Positions 1 to 8,457 of a stretch of 64,000 bases of DNA are shown one piece after another; positions within the stretch are counted from its first letter, which is position 1, and each line of letters starts with the position of its first letter. The notes under the pieces are model-generated. The model did no database searches, was not told the origin of the DNA, and saw only the letters and a list, made by a program, of their open reading frames with translations. This stretch comes from DASQDN01 sp963825845 (GTDB lineage Bacteria; Acidobacteriota; Terriglobia; Bryobacterales; Bryobacteraceae). The stretch covers positions 1 through 64,000 of the forward strand of contig CAWGVL010000059.1 of NCBI GenBank assembly GCA_963825845.1, read 5' to 3'. The position numbers were made by a program, and so were the translations under genes.

Positions 1-440
1 CAATCAGCACCATTCAGAATTTCTCTTCTTCGATCCGCTTGAAGATCCGGGTCTGCTTCGGCAGTTAGGCAGCACGATGATAAGACCATCGACACACCGT
101 CCGATCAAGCCCTCAATCTCCTGGCGTTCAACTTCGGCATCCTCTTCCGGGTACGCGATCACGATGTTGTACCCGCTGTCGCGCATTCTTCGGCTGACAC
201 CCTGGGCGACCTCGGCGAAGAAGGAATGCATCAGATCGGGGCAGACCAGACCGACAAGGTACGTTTTCGCGTGACCAGGCTGCGTGCGACCCAATTCGGC
301 TGATAGTTCAGCTCCTTGGCACGCTTCAGTACGCGACGCCGAGTTTCAGGACTGATATCCCCCTGATTACGAAGAACCTTTGAGACGGTGACGACGGAGA
401 CATTCAGGTCCTCCGCGATGTCTTTCATTCGAACTGCCAT
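1..440 (-). pseudogene. LacI-family transcriptional regulator, N-terminal part, frameshifted and cut by the window edge
   Basis: The first ~55 residues from the ATG at 440 form a typical LacI helix-turn-helix and hinge (MKDIAEDLNVSVVTVSKVLR, then a YQPNWVARSL hinge), so this is a sugar- or metabolite-responsive DNA-binding repressor. The reading then breaks near 268: the periplasmic-binding-like domain (VGLVCPDLMHSFFAEVAQGV) continues in another frame, and one extra A in the run of four A's would restore it. A second disruption lies at about 50-75, where the expected continuation (KRIEEEKF) is in a third frame. The gene continues beyond base 1. It lies 67 bp downstream of lipA in the same direction. 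The shifts may be sequence errors or a real pseudogene; the protein motifs are well preserved, which favours error. Confidence 0.75.
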
Positions 441-507
441 GAAGTGCTTACATGATAGCGCCAGAATTCAGATCGCCGGTCTCGAAATTCCAGCGATGGC
501 GCTAGGC

Positions 508-1401
508 TCACACCGCTGCGTCGGCGTGATACGAGCTCCGCACGAGCGGGCCGGCTTCAACATGCGCGAATCCCATATCTATGCCCGACGAGCGGAGTTC
601 AGCGAACTCTTCCACGGGCACGTAGCGAAGGATGGGCAAGTGCTTCGCCGAGGGCCTAAGATACTGGCCGAGCGTAAGGATATCCACGTTGTGCGCATGC
701 AAGTCGCGCATCACCGAAAGCACTTCGGTGTTCGTCTCACCCAGGCCCAGCATCAGACCCGACTTCGTTGGAATGTTCGGCCGGAGTTGCTTCGCATACG
801 CGAGCATCTCGAGCGATCGCTCGTACCGTGCACCCAAACGAACCTGACGGTATAGCCGCGGTACCGTCTCGATGTTGTGATTCAAAACGTCGGGCGCCGC
901 ATCCATCACAATCTCCATCGCTGCCTGGGAACCCTGAAAGTCTGGTACAAGCACTTCCACGCGGCATCCCGGAATGCGCTCACGGATCGCCCGTATCGTC
1001 ATGGCGAACAATTCCGCTCCCCCGTCCTTGCGATCGTCGCGGTTCACGCTCGTGATCACTGCATAACGTAGACCCAGCGCGGCGCAAGCCTCCGCGACCC
1101 GCCTTGGCTCATCGTAGTCCGTTTCGAGCGGAGCCCCCTTCTGCACAGCGCAGAAGCCGCAGCGCCGGGTGCAGACGTTCCCCAGGATCATGAAGGTCGC
1201 CGTTCGACGATTCCAGCACTCGCCTACGTTCGGACAGGCAGCGCTCTCGCAGACTGTGTGCAGCTTGAGGTCAGTGACGAGTTGCTTCAACTCACGGTAG
1301 TTGTCGCCGACCGGAGCCGGCGCCCGGAGCCACTTCGGCCGGGGAATGGGCGCGGATTGGGTGGCCAGGTCACTTGTGGCAGGGGCTATAGATACGAGCA
1401 C
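508..1401 (-). CDS. lipA: Lipoyl synthase (radical SAM)
   Basis: 297 residues, the usual length for LipA, which inserts two sulfurs into protein-bound octanoyl groups to make lipoyl cofactors of 2-oxoacid dehydrogenases and the glycine cleavage system. Both iron-sulfur cluster motifs are visible: the auxiliary CESAACPNVGEC (Cys 51, 56, 62) and the radical-SAM CTRRCGFC (Cys 77, 81, 84). The C-terminal RSSYHA motif is also present. The start is a GTG at 1401, five bases after the ftcD stop, so it is probably translated from the same message as hutI-ftcD. No lipB is adjacent. Identification is firm; the operon grouping with histidine degradation is odd. Confidence 0.96.
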   Translation of the reverse strand: MLVSIAPATSDLATQSAPIPRPKWLRAPAPVGDNYRELKQLVTDLKLHTVCESAACPNVGECWNRRTATFMILGNVCTRRCGFCAVQKGAPLETDYDEPRRVAEACAALGLRYAVITSVNRDDRKDGGAELFAMTIRAIRERIPGCRVEVLVPDFQGSQAAMEIVMDAAPDVLNHNIETVPRLYRQVRLGARYERSLEMLAYAKQLRPNIPTKSGLMLGLGETNTEVLSVMRDLHAHNVDILTLGQYLRPSAKHLPILRYVPVEEFAELRSSGIDMGFAHVEAGPLVRSSYHADAAV

Positions 1402-1406
1402 TACTT

Positions 1407-2792
1407 CTAGTTTAGCGTCCGAAGTCTCTCTTCCACGGCGTTCCGCTGCCGATCATCCTCAAGATCGATAAGATTCACTTCCACCGTCGAGATGGCTCCG
1501 GCCTTCGCTGCCGTTGCGAGACCGATCGCGGTGATCACATCAGAAAGATAGCGACTCGGGCATTTGGCGCAGAGTTCCTGGAGATCCGATGATAGAATCA
1601 CCGCCCGTTCGGCGATAGCCAGAGGCGTTTCCGTCGCTTCTTCAATCGCCTCTGTCGCTAGCTGCGACGTTCGCATCAATGCTGCAAAGACCTGACCATC
1701 GCGATCCGCTGCCGCTCGAAAAAACTGCCGATGCTCATCGAACGCACGCTCGTCCTGCCTCATGAGCCGGCAGACCAAAATTCCCAACGCAGCGGACATC
1801 GCGCCCGCAAGCGCCGACGCCGAACCGCCTCCGGTGGCGCGGTTAGGACTCGAAATCTCATTGAGCACATCATCGACGGTATAGGGCAGAACCTCCGCTA
1901 GCTTATTCTCCAGCACGATCTCTGGACTGAAATTCTCACACCGAAGAAAATGATCCGCAGCCTGTTCCAACACTGCCTGAGGAACCAGGCCGATAATCTC
2001 ACTTCCGGCGATCTCTACGCCTAGGGCACTTGCCTTCTCTCGGACAGCCTCGTAGACGACATGGACCGGAGTGCGATGAAAATCCGTGAGGTTGATCGAG
2101 ACCTGTACCTGCCTCCGCCGCTCCAGTTTCAATCCGAGAGCTTTGACATACGGGAACCCGCCTGATGAAGTCCGAATAGATCGCGCAATGTCTTTAGCGA
2201 TATTCACGTCTTCCGAGGCGAGATTCACGTTATACGCAATCAGGAATTGCCGGGCCCCTACTACGGTTGCTCCGGCTGTCCGATGCAGTTCAGGCCCACC
2301 CACATCGGGTCTTCGCTCCGGATCCGTCGCCGACACGCGGCGCAGATGTTCGAAATCCCCCCGACGTATGTTTTCGAGCCGCTTCCGTTCGGGCCGCCGC
2401 GCGGCCTCCTCATACAGATAGGCCGGAATACGCAACCGCTTCCAAATCTGTTCCGCGACGCTCACTGCTAACGCTACGCACTCGTCCATCGTCACACCAT
2501 CGACAGGCACGAATGGCAACACGTCGGTCGCGCCGATCCTCGGATGTACACCTTGATGAGTTGTAAGATCGATGAGTTCGGAAGCCCTCGCCACCGCGCG
2601 GAGGGCTGCCTCGGCAACGCTTTCAGGATTACCCGCGAAAGTAATCACAGACCGGTTGTGGTCGGGATCCATCGTCTTCCCAAGCACGGCGACACCTGGC
2701 CCTCGGGCGATTACCTCTTCGATGGAATCGACCTTGGCCGCGTCTCGCCCTTCGGAGAAGTTTGGAACGCACTCTACTATTCTCCGTCCCAA
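1407..2792 (-). CDS. ftcD: Bifunctional glutamate formimidoyltransferase / formimidoyltetrahydrofolate cyclodeaminase
   Basis: This cytosolic enzyme ends histidine breakdown: it moves the formimino group from N-formiminoglutamate to tetrahydrofolate, then releases ammonia to give methenyl-THF. The N-terminal half starts IVECVPNFSEGRD and contains HQGVHPRIGATDVLPFVP, both typical of the transferase. The C-terminal ~180 residues (SSPNRATGGGSASALAGAMSA) are the cyclodeaminase domain. At about 461 residues it is shorter than the animal enzyme (~541) but covers both domains. I chose the TTG at 2792 (giving MGRRIVECVPNF): the family begins here, and anything further upstream is hutI read out of frame. 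It overlaps hutI by 16 bases, suggesting translational coupling. Confidence 0.92.
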   Translation of the reverse strand: MGRRIVECVPNFSEGRDAAKVDSIEEVIARGPGVAVLGKTMDPDHNRSVITFAGNPESVAEAALRAVARASELIDLTTHQGVHPRIGATDVLPFVPVDGVTMDECVALAVSVAEQIWKRLRIPAYLYEEAARRPERKRLENIRRGDFEHLRRVSATDPERRPDVGGPELHRTAGATVVGARQFLIAYNVNLASEDVNIAKDIARSIRTSSGGFPYVKALGLKLERRRQVQVSINLTDFHRTPVHVVYEAVREKASALGVEIAGSEIIGLVPQAVLEQAADHFLRCENFSPEIVLENKLAEVLPYTVDDVLNEISSPNRATGGGSASALAGAMSAALGILVCRLMRQDERAFDEHRQFFRAAADRDGQVFAALMRTSQLATEAIEEATETPLAIAERAVILSSDLQELCAKCPSRYLSDVITAIGLATAAKAGAISTVEVNLIDLEDDRQRNAVEERLRTLN

Positions 2793-4048
2793 GCTACAGC
2801 GCCTTCCCTGTATACCACCTGCCCTTTTCGCATCGTCATGGCAACGAGATTCACACCAAAATGATACGGAATCTCCCGGTAATCTGAAACATTCAGCATG
2901 ATGAGATCGGCATCTTTGCCATACTCGAGCGATCCCGAAGTAGATCCGCGGGTCAGCGCGCACGCGCCATTGAAGGTAGTCGCCGTCATTGCCTCCTCAG
3001 GCGTCATCTTCATGTGAGTACACGCGATTGAGATCACCGTCATCATATTGAACGTCGAGGACACCGGTGGATGGAATCCCGAAGCGAGCGCCAGCGCAGC
3101 CCCCGAATCAATCAATTCGCGCGCTGGAGCGAACCTGGAAGTATACCCTTGGTGCATCGGTCCGGGCATCACAACAGCGACGGTGTGAGATCGGCCCAGC
3201 AGAGACGCATCGGATGCGTCGATGTGATTCAGGCCGTCAACGCTGATGGCTCCCATCTCCACGGCCATCTGCACGCATCCCATGCGCGTCGTATTTTCCG
3301 CGTGAAGCCGTATGGCCAAGCCCAGCCGTCGAGCGGCCGTCATCAACGCGTGAGCCTGCGGCAGCGTGAGACCGTCGGGGTCGCAGAAGCCGTCAACGAA
3401 ACGGCTGAGATTCCGGCTTTTTATCTTTGGCAGAAGATAGTTGCAAACCCATGCCAGATACTCATCCCGGGTTCCCGCAAAGTCGGAAGGCGCCGTGTGA
3501 GGAGCAAGGAACGTCGGAACTACAGGGAAGCCGGCCTCCTTTAGCCGGGAGAGCACGCGCAGCATCTTCATCTCGCCGGACTCGTCCAAACCATAGCCGG
3601 TTTTGGCTTCGATTGTGGTCGTGCCGTGCCGCAAGAATCCGGACAACAGCCGTTTTGCCTGATGTTCGAGTGAAGGAGCAGAGGAGCGCCGAATGTGCTC
3701 CGTGCTCAAATGGGTTGCGTTGCGGCCGGCTGCCGGTTCCGCCACCGGGTGGACGGGCGCACGGCCTTCCGCCAGTCTCGGCGGCGCAGCGATGAGATGA
3801 GTGTGGGAATCTATGAAACCGGGCATCACAACCCGCCCCGCTGCATTGATTTCCTCGGCCGACCTCGCTTCAGCCAGGTTCTCGATACGACGGGTTGGAC
3901 CAACATTGGTGATAATCCCGTCAGAAATCAGGATCGCGCCGTCCTCGATTATCCCCAACTGTCGCATCGCTTCGCCCCGCCGGGGCCCCGCTGGCCCGTG
4001 TAGGGTCAATAGCTGCCGGACGCCCCTGATCAGGACGGTGCGTGACAT
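2777..4048 (-). CDS. hutI: Imidazolonepropionase
   Basis: 423 residues. This metal-dependent amidohydrolase opens imidazolone-5-propionate to N-formiminoglutamate, the step just before FtcD. Visible features are the amidohydrolase HxH metal site (PGFIDSHTHLI), EAKTGYGLDESGEMKMLR, RLHAENTTRMG, a conserved VDGLNHID and the C-terminal return strand with GKDADLIML. The ATG at 4048 gives MSRTVLIRGVRQLLTL, the expected small beta-sandwich start. It is first in an operon with ftcD and lipA. hutH and hutU, which would make its substrate, are not in this window, so the pathway is split or partly elsewhere. Confidence 0.94.
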   Translation of the reverse strand: MSRTVLIRGVRQLLTLHGPAGPRRGEAMRQLGIIEDGAILISDGIITNVGPTRRIENLAEARSAEEINAAGRVVMPGFIDSHTHLIAAPPRLAEGRAPVHPVAEPAAGRNATHLSTEHIRRSSAPSLEHQAKRLLSGFLRHGTTTIEAKTGYGLDESGEMKMLRVLSRLKEAGFPVVPTFLAPHTAPSDFAGTRDEYLAWVCNYLLPKIKSRNLSRFVDGFCDPDGLTLPQAHALMTAARRLGLAIRLHAENTTRMGCVQMAVEMGAISVDGLNHIDASDASLLGRSHTVAVVMPGPMHQGYTSRFAPARELIDSGAALALASGFHPPVSSTFNMMTVISIACTHMKMTPEEAMTATTFNGACALTRGSTSGSLEYGKDADLIMLNVSDYREIPYHFGVNLVAMTMRKGQVVYREGAVAWDGE

Positions 4049-4090
4049 CCCTGGTCAGCCTTGGGTAGGAAATTCGAGAGGGTCAAACCG

Positions 4091-4096
4091 ATTATA
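4091..4096 (-). promoter_or_regulatory. Candidate -10 box for the hutI-ftcD-lipA operon
   Basis: Read on the minus strand this is a perfect TATAAT, 42 bases before the hutI ATG, in the short AT-rich gap upstream. No good -35 match lies 16-18 bases upstream (only AACTTA-like sequence), so activator dependence or a chance match are both possible. Confidence 0.4.
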
Positions 4097-4241
4097 GGCA
4101 TACCCACAATCGTTAAGTTGATTTTACTGAAAATGAGGAGAATATACCGTTACGACGAGAGGCGCGGGCGCAAAAGGTTACGGTTTCGAGAATCGTACGC
4201 TCGCGCAGACGTTTATCGGAGACTCCAAATGGCGGTGAAGT

Positions 4242-5447
4242 TCAACGCTTCTGAAGCTTATATAAATGCGTGCCGCTTCGCAAATAGAGGGCTCCGGAGG
4301 ACACGCCCATCGACGCCAGGTACTCGCCTTCAATGATGTTGCTCGCCAGCTTCCGGAAATCCTTCCCAGGCGCGATGACGGTTGTTTCCCCGCTCTCATT
4401 CAGCAGGTAGACACGCCCGTCGGCGAACACTGGCGACGCTGAATAGCTTCCGGACAGTCGCTGCCGCCAGTTTTCTTTCCCAGTCTTCGCATCCAGGCAC
4501 GACAGGATTCCGTTGTCGCTCACCATATATATTTCATCGCCGACAAGCAGCGGCGAGGGTGTGAGTGGCGTACCGCGAGCCGTCTTCCACTGCAGATGGC
4601 TCGATGTGACGTCACCTTTTCCATCAACTCGCACGGCGAGAAGGTTCGGCTGATAAAAACCCGTACAAATATATACCAGCCCTTGTCCGAACACCGGGCG
4701 CGGAACGTTAGAGAATCCGTCTCCATATCTGACGAACCAGAGTTCCTCGCCAGTAGCAGGATTATACGAGATCGCGCGAAATGCTCCCGGGCTTACGAGT
4801 TGCGGGCCTGAAACGGGCCTGATAATCAGCGGAGTCGCGTACGCCATAGCAGACGGCCGATCTTTTTTCCATACTATTTTGCCAGTATTTTTATCCAAAG
4901 CCACCACAAATTGGGTGGAATTCCCGTCGCAGTTTAGGATCAACAGGTTTTCATAGAGAACCGGCGAGCCACCCGGTCCATGGACCTGAGAATACTTCAG
5001 TTCCTGTGTGCGCCACACCACAGCGCCATTTCTTCGCAAACACGCCGTTCCATACGAGCCGAAATGCACGTATACGCGGTCGCCATCGACGATCACCGAA
5101 GGCGAAGCGGCCGAGTTTTTCGCGTGGCCGGAAACGGCTGACGCAAGCCGGAACACTTCAATATTCTGCAGGATCTTACCGCTATCAGCGTCTATCGCCA
5201 GTGCCCGCAGTGATCGATCGCCTTCCGTCGCGGTCGTCAGCCAGATTTCCTTATCGACAATGATCGGGGACGACCACCCCTTACCCGGCAGCGGAATCTT
5301 CCAGGTAACGTTCTCCGATTCCTTCCACGTCAGCGGAAGATTCGTTTCGCTCGAATGTCCATCGCCGCGTGGCCCGCGAAACTGCGGCCAATTTTCAGCT
5401 AGACCGGATAGCGTGGGTAGAAGAAGAAGGACGAGGAAGCGGTACAC
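4242..5447 (-). CDS. Secreted PQQ-like beta-propeller repeat protein
   Basis: 401 residues from a GTG start, beginning with a signal peptide (MYRFLVLLLLPTLSGLAEN). The mature protein opens with NWPQFRGPRGDG, a hallmark of the acidobacterial/planctomycete PQQ-binding-like family. It carries repeated blades of the pattern ALDKNTGKIVWKKDR, YNPATGEELWFVRYG, LDAKTGKENWRQRLSGS. Such proteins fold as eight-bladed propellers in the periplasm. Some are quinoprotein dehydrogenases, others are BamB-like scaffolds. I see no cytochrome motif and no obvious PQQ dehydrogenase active-site block, so the enzymatic role is unknown. It is transcribed away from the PEP-CTERM gene at 5543, with about 95 bases between them. 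Confidence 0.85.
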   Translation of the reverse strand: MYRFLVLLLLPTLSGLAENWPQFRGPRGDGHSSETNLPLTWKESENVTWKIPLPGKGWSSPIIVDKEIWLTTATEGDRSLRALAIDADSGKILQNIEVFRLASAVSGHAKNSAASPSVIVDGDRVYVHFGSYGTACLRRNGAVVWRTQELKYSQVHGPGGSPVLYENLLILNCDGNSTQFVVALDKNTGKIVWKKDRPSAMAYATPLIIRPVSGPQLVSPGAFRAISYNPATGEELWFVRYGDGFSNVPRPVFGQGLVYICTGFYQPNLLAVRVDGKGDVTSSHLQWKTARGTPLTPSPLLVGDEIYMVSDNGILSCLDAKTGKENWRQRLSGSYSASPVFADGRVYLLNESGETTVIAPGKDFRKLASNIIEGEYLASMGVSSGALYLRSGTHLYKLQKR

Positions 5448-5542
5448 GCCCGTATTATCGCCCGCGTGAGGTCCGCTGCCCTCGTCAGCCGCGGCCTTGA
5501 GGCTCGGTATCGTGTTAGTATTCGTTGGGTGACGTGGGGCAA

Positions 5543-6217
5543 ATGCATCGAATGCTGGTACTGACCGCTCTGCTATGCGCCACGAAGTCGGCGTTAATAG
5601 CCGCTTCTATTCTCACGGGGTCGCTAACCCTCGCGGGTGCGCCTGAGATCGACAGCAGGGGCTACGGGCGGAGTATCTTCTTCGACCTCCGCGCGGTCGA
5701 CGGGCTGTTCGCCGTGGCTTGCGTCGAGGGAGACACGACCAGCCAACCACCGGGCAGCATCAGCGGCGGTTCGACTGCAATCCCGCAAACACGCCCCAGC
5801 CTCGGCCGGTGCTTTCCGTTCAGCGTTTCAGTGGGCACGTTCACTTCGTTGGGGCGTCCCAGCAATGACGATCTGCTGTTCGACGCGGCTCCGTTATCGC
5901 TTCCCACGCTGCCCGCGCCACAACCCAATGAGTTCATCGCCTTCGAGTTGCCCGCGACGAGATTCACAATGAGCGGCCACCTGACTGTCGTCGATCTCTC
6001 CACTGAAGACATACTGGTTGATTCGGATGTAGCCGGTAGTGGTCGAGCGCTCATGTTCGGCCGTTACACGCGATTCGAAGGCGAGCCTTTTTACTACATA
6101 CACCGCACAGATTTCATATTCGACGACGTGCCCGAACCTGCAACCTTTTGGTTAGTGCTCTTGGCCGTCGTAATATTCATTTCGCAGAGCAGCTTTCGTC
6201 GGCGCACTGCGGCGTAG
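5543..6217 (+). CDS. PEP-CTERM sorting-domain protein of unknown function
   Basis: About 224 residues. The N-terminus is a signal peptide (MHRMLVLTALLCATKSALIAAS), and the C-terminus has the full tripartite PEP-CTERM tail: a VPEPATFW motif, a hydrophobic segment (LVLLAVVIFI) and a basic end (SFRRRTAA). These tails are recognised by exosortase (EpsH/XrtA-type), which anchors or releases the protein at the cell surface, often with exopolysaccharide. The body is rich in beta-type sequence with no family I recognise. I prefer the ATG at 5543 or 5552, which start the signal peptide cleanly. No exosortase gene is in this window. Confidence 0.8.
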   Translation: MHRMLVLTALLCATKSALIAASILTGSLTLAGAPEIDSRGYGRSIFFDLRAVDGLFAVACVEGDTTSQPPGSISGGSTAIPQTRPSLGRCFPFSVSVGTFTSLGRPSNDDLLFDAAPLSLPTLPAPQPNEFIAFELPATRFTMSGHLTVVDLSTEDILVDSDVAGSGRALMFGRYTRFEGEPFYYIHRTDFIFDDVPEPATFWLVLLAVVIFISQSSFRRRTAA

Positions 6218-6282
6218 GTGTCTCCGCAATCCGAGCGCATTGCAAGCTAAAGTTCTCCGAGCAAACGTTATAAGATTTCCAC

Positions 6283-7575
6283 GTGACCCCGTCCGCTCCT
6301 CCGAAGACAGATCCGGCAAAAGATGTTCGTTCAACAATCCGCGGACTGCGCTGGTACATATGCGCGCTCCTCTTCTTCGCGACATCCATCAATTACATCG
6401 ACCGGCAAGTCTTCAGCATTCTCGCGCCCGACCTTCAGAAGACCATCGGCTGGAGTGAAGTCGAATACGGATACATCGTCACCTCGTTTCAAGCCGCATA
6501 CGCCGGTGGTTATTTCATCGCTGGCCGAATCATGGACTCTATCCCGACGCGGCAGGGCTTCGCGATCATTCTCGGATTATGGAGTGTAGCGGCGATGGCT
6601 CACGCCGGAGCGCGCTCTGCTATCGGATTCGGAATCGCGCGGGCTGCCTTGGGATTGGGCGAAGCCGGTAATTTCCCCGCATCGATCAAGACGGTTGCTG
6701 AGTGGTTTCCCAAGCAGGAACGCGCTCTGGCTACCGGAATATTCAACGCAGGATCCAACGTCGGCGCCATCGCTGCCCCCGTCCTCGTTCCATGGATCAC
6801 GCTTCGGTACGGATGGCAATGGGCTTTCTTGATCACCGGCGGACTGGGGTTAGTGTGGCTAATCTTTTGGCTCTTGATGTATCACCGTCCGGAAGATCAC
6901 CAACGTTTGTCACCATCGGAGTTCGAGCACATTCGCAGCGATCCACCGGAGAAAACCGACAAAGTCGCATGGGCGAAGGTTTTTCCGAAGCGCCAGACCT
7001 GGGCTTTCGCGATCGGCAAATTTCTCACCGACCCAGTCTGGTGGTTCTTTCTCTTCTGGCTGCCGAAGTTCTTGAATCAGCAATACGGACTCACTATCGA
7101 CACCATGGGCCTGCCCCTGGTGATTATCTACGTGGCGGCAGATATAGGCAGCATCGGCGGTGGCTGGCTGTCCTCGGCGTTGATCAAGCGAGGTTGGACG
7201 ATCAATGCGGCACGGAAGACGGCGATGCTCATATGCGCTCTGTGCGTCGTGCCGATCATCTTTGCGGCGAGGGCATCGAACTTGTGGGTTGCCGTCGCAC
7301 TCGTGAGTCTGGGAATGTCCGCTCACCAGGGATGGTCGGCGAATTTGTATACAATCACGTCGGACATGTTCCCTAGAAATGCGGTAGGGTCCGCAATCGG
7401 TATCGGCGGAACGGTTGGGGCCCTAGGTGGGATGTTCGTGGCTACGGCCGCCGGTTACATCTTGCAGATAACCGGGAGCTACTATTCCCTCTTCGCGATC
7501 GCCGGTTCCATGTATTTAATCGCTTTAGGTATCATTCATTTGCTTGCCCCTCGTCTGGAACCGGCCGACGTTTGA
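6283..7575 (+). CDS. MFS transporter, anion:cation symporter (ACS) family, hexuronate-transporter-like
   Basis: 430 residues from a GTG start, with about 12 predicted membrane helices. The first-loop signature (INYIDRQVFSILAPDLQKTIGW) and GLGEAGNFPASIKTVAEWFPKQERALATGIFNAGSNVGA are characteristic of the ACS family, closest in my judgement to ExuT-like uptake of hexuronates (galacturonate, glucuronate) with protons. The substrate cannot be fixed from sequence; no uronate catabolic genes flank it. It overlaps the region leading into the TlpA-like gene at 7593 and may be co-transcribed with it. Confidence 0.85.
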   Translation: MTPSAPPKTDPAKDVRSTIRGLRWYICALLFFATSINYIDRQVFSILAPDLQKTIGWSEVEYGYIVTSFQAAYAGGYFIAGRIMDSIPTRQGFAIILGLWSVAAMAHAGARSAIGFGIARAALGLGEAGNFPASIKTVAEWFPKQERALATGIFNAGSNVGAIAAPVLVPWITLRYGWQWAFLITGGLGLVWLIFWLLMYHRPEDHQRLSPSEFEHIRSDPPEKTDKVAWAKVFPKRQTWAFAIGKFLTDPVWWFFLFWLPKFLNQQYGLTIDTMGLPLVIIYVAADIGSIGGGWLSSALIKRGWTINAARKTAMLICALCVVPIIFAARASNLWVAVALVSLGMSAHQGWSANLYTITSDMFPRNAVGSAIGIGGTVGALGGMFVATAAGYILQITGSYYSLFAIAGSMYLIALGIIHLLAPRLEPADV

Positions 7576-7592
7576 GCGTATGCTTATGGAGT

Positions 7593-8438
7593 ATGCAGCG
7601 CATACTCCTGATGCTCCTGCTTGCGCCTCTCTGGCCCGCTAATGCGCAAACACCTGGCATGACCAATCAAGAAAAGGCCATCCAGGATCGAATGGGTCTC
7701 CGAAAGCTGCCCGACAGCGATAGAACTCGCGTTACCAAGGCCCTTGCGTTAGAGATCCGGGAGTTACCGGCTTCGGTCAACAAACTCAACCTCGCATCCA
7801 GCCTTGCAAATCTCGCCACTGAGGGCGACTTCGGTCGCGACACGCTTCAGGAAGTCACGACGACACTGAGCGCGGCGGTGCGTGAAAATCCCGTGACCGG
7901 TCAGGACGGACATATCGCGGCGCCATACATTCAATTGGCTCGACTCGTGCGATACGAGGGCATGCAGGCGAAGGTCGATTCACCGCAATTTGCGAGGGCG
8001 ATGACTCAGTTAGGAGAGGAGGACCGGCTACGTGAGAGCATCGATTTCTCATTAACTGATCTCAACGGCAGGACATGGAAGCTCGGAGACCTTCGCGGCA
8101 CAGTCGTGCTGGTGAACTTCTGGGCGACCTGGTGTCCGCCATGCCGGAAAGAAATGCCGGACCTGCAGGAGTTGTACTCACGATTCAAAGAGAAAGGCCT
8201 GGTAATTCTCGCCATTACAGATGAAGCAATCGACACAGCAAAGCCATTCATCGAGGAGAAACAGTACACGTTCCCCGTACTTCTCGACAGCGGCCGCAAG
8301 GTGAACGACGCGTTTCGCGTCGATGGCATCCCGAAAACTTTCATCTACGATCGTGACGGAAAGCTCGCTGCGCAATCTATCGACATGCGCACACGAGAGC
8401 AGTTCACCGGCATGTTGGCAAAAGCGGGGTTGAGGTAG
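7593..8438 (+). CDS. Secreted TlpA/ResA-like thiol-disulfide oxidoreductase
   Basis: 281 residues. The ATG at 7593 begins a clean signal peptide (MQRILLMLLLAPLWPANAQ); the upstream TTG in frame overlaps the MFS stop and is less likely. Residues ~25-145 are a helical region of no recognised family. Residues ~150-280 are an AhpC/TSA-thioredoxin fold with the redox motif WATWCPPCRKEM (Cys 181 and 184) and a cis-proline region (DGIPKTFIYDRDG). TlpA-type proteins reduce disulfides in the periplasm, for example during cytochrome c maturation. No ccm/res genes are adjacent, so the partner is unknown. Confidence 0.88.
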   Translation: MQRILLMLLLAPLWPANAQTPGMTNQEKAIQDRMGLRKLPDSDRTRVTKALALEIRELPASVNKLNLASSLANLATEGDFGRDTLQEVTTTLSAAVRENPVTGQDGHIAAPYIQLARLVRYEGMQAKVDSPQFARAMTQLGEEDRLRESIDFSLTDLNGRTWKLGDLRGTVVLVNFWATWCPPCRKEMPDLQELYSRFKEKGLVILAITDEAIDTAKPFIEEKQYTFPVLLDSGRKVNDAFRVDGIPKTFIYDRDGKLAAQSIDMRTREQFTGMLAKAGLR

Positions 8439-8457
8439 ACCAATCGCACGACACGGC

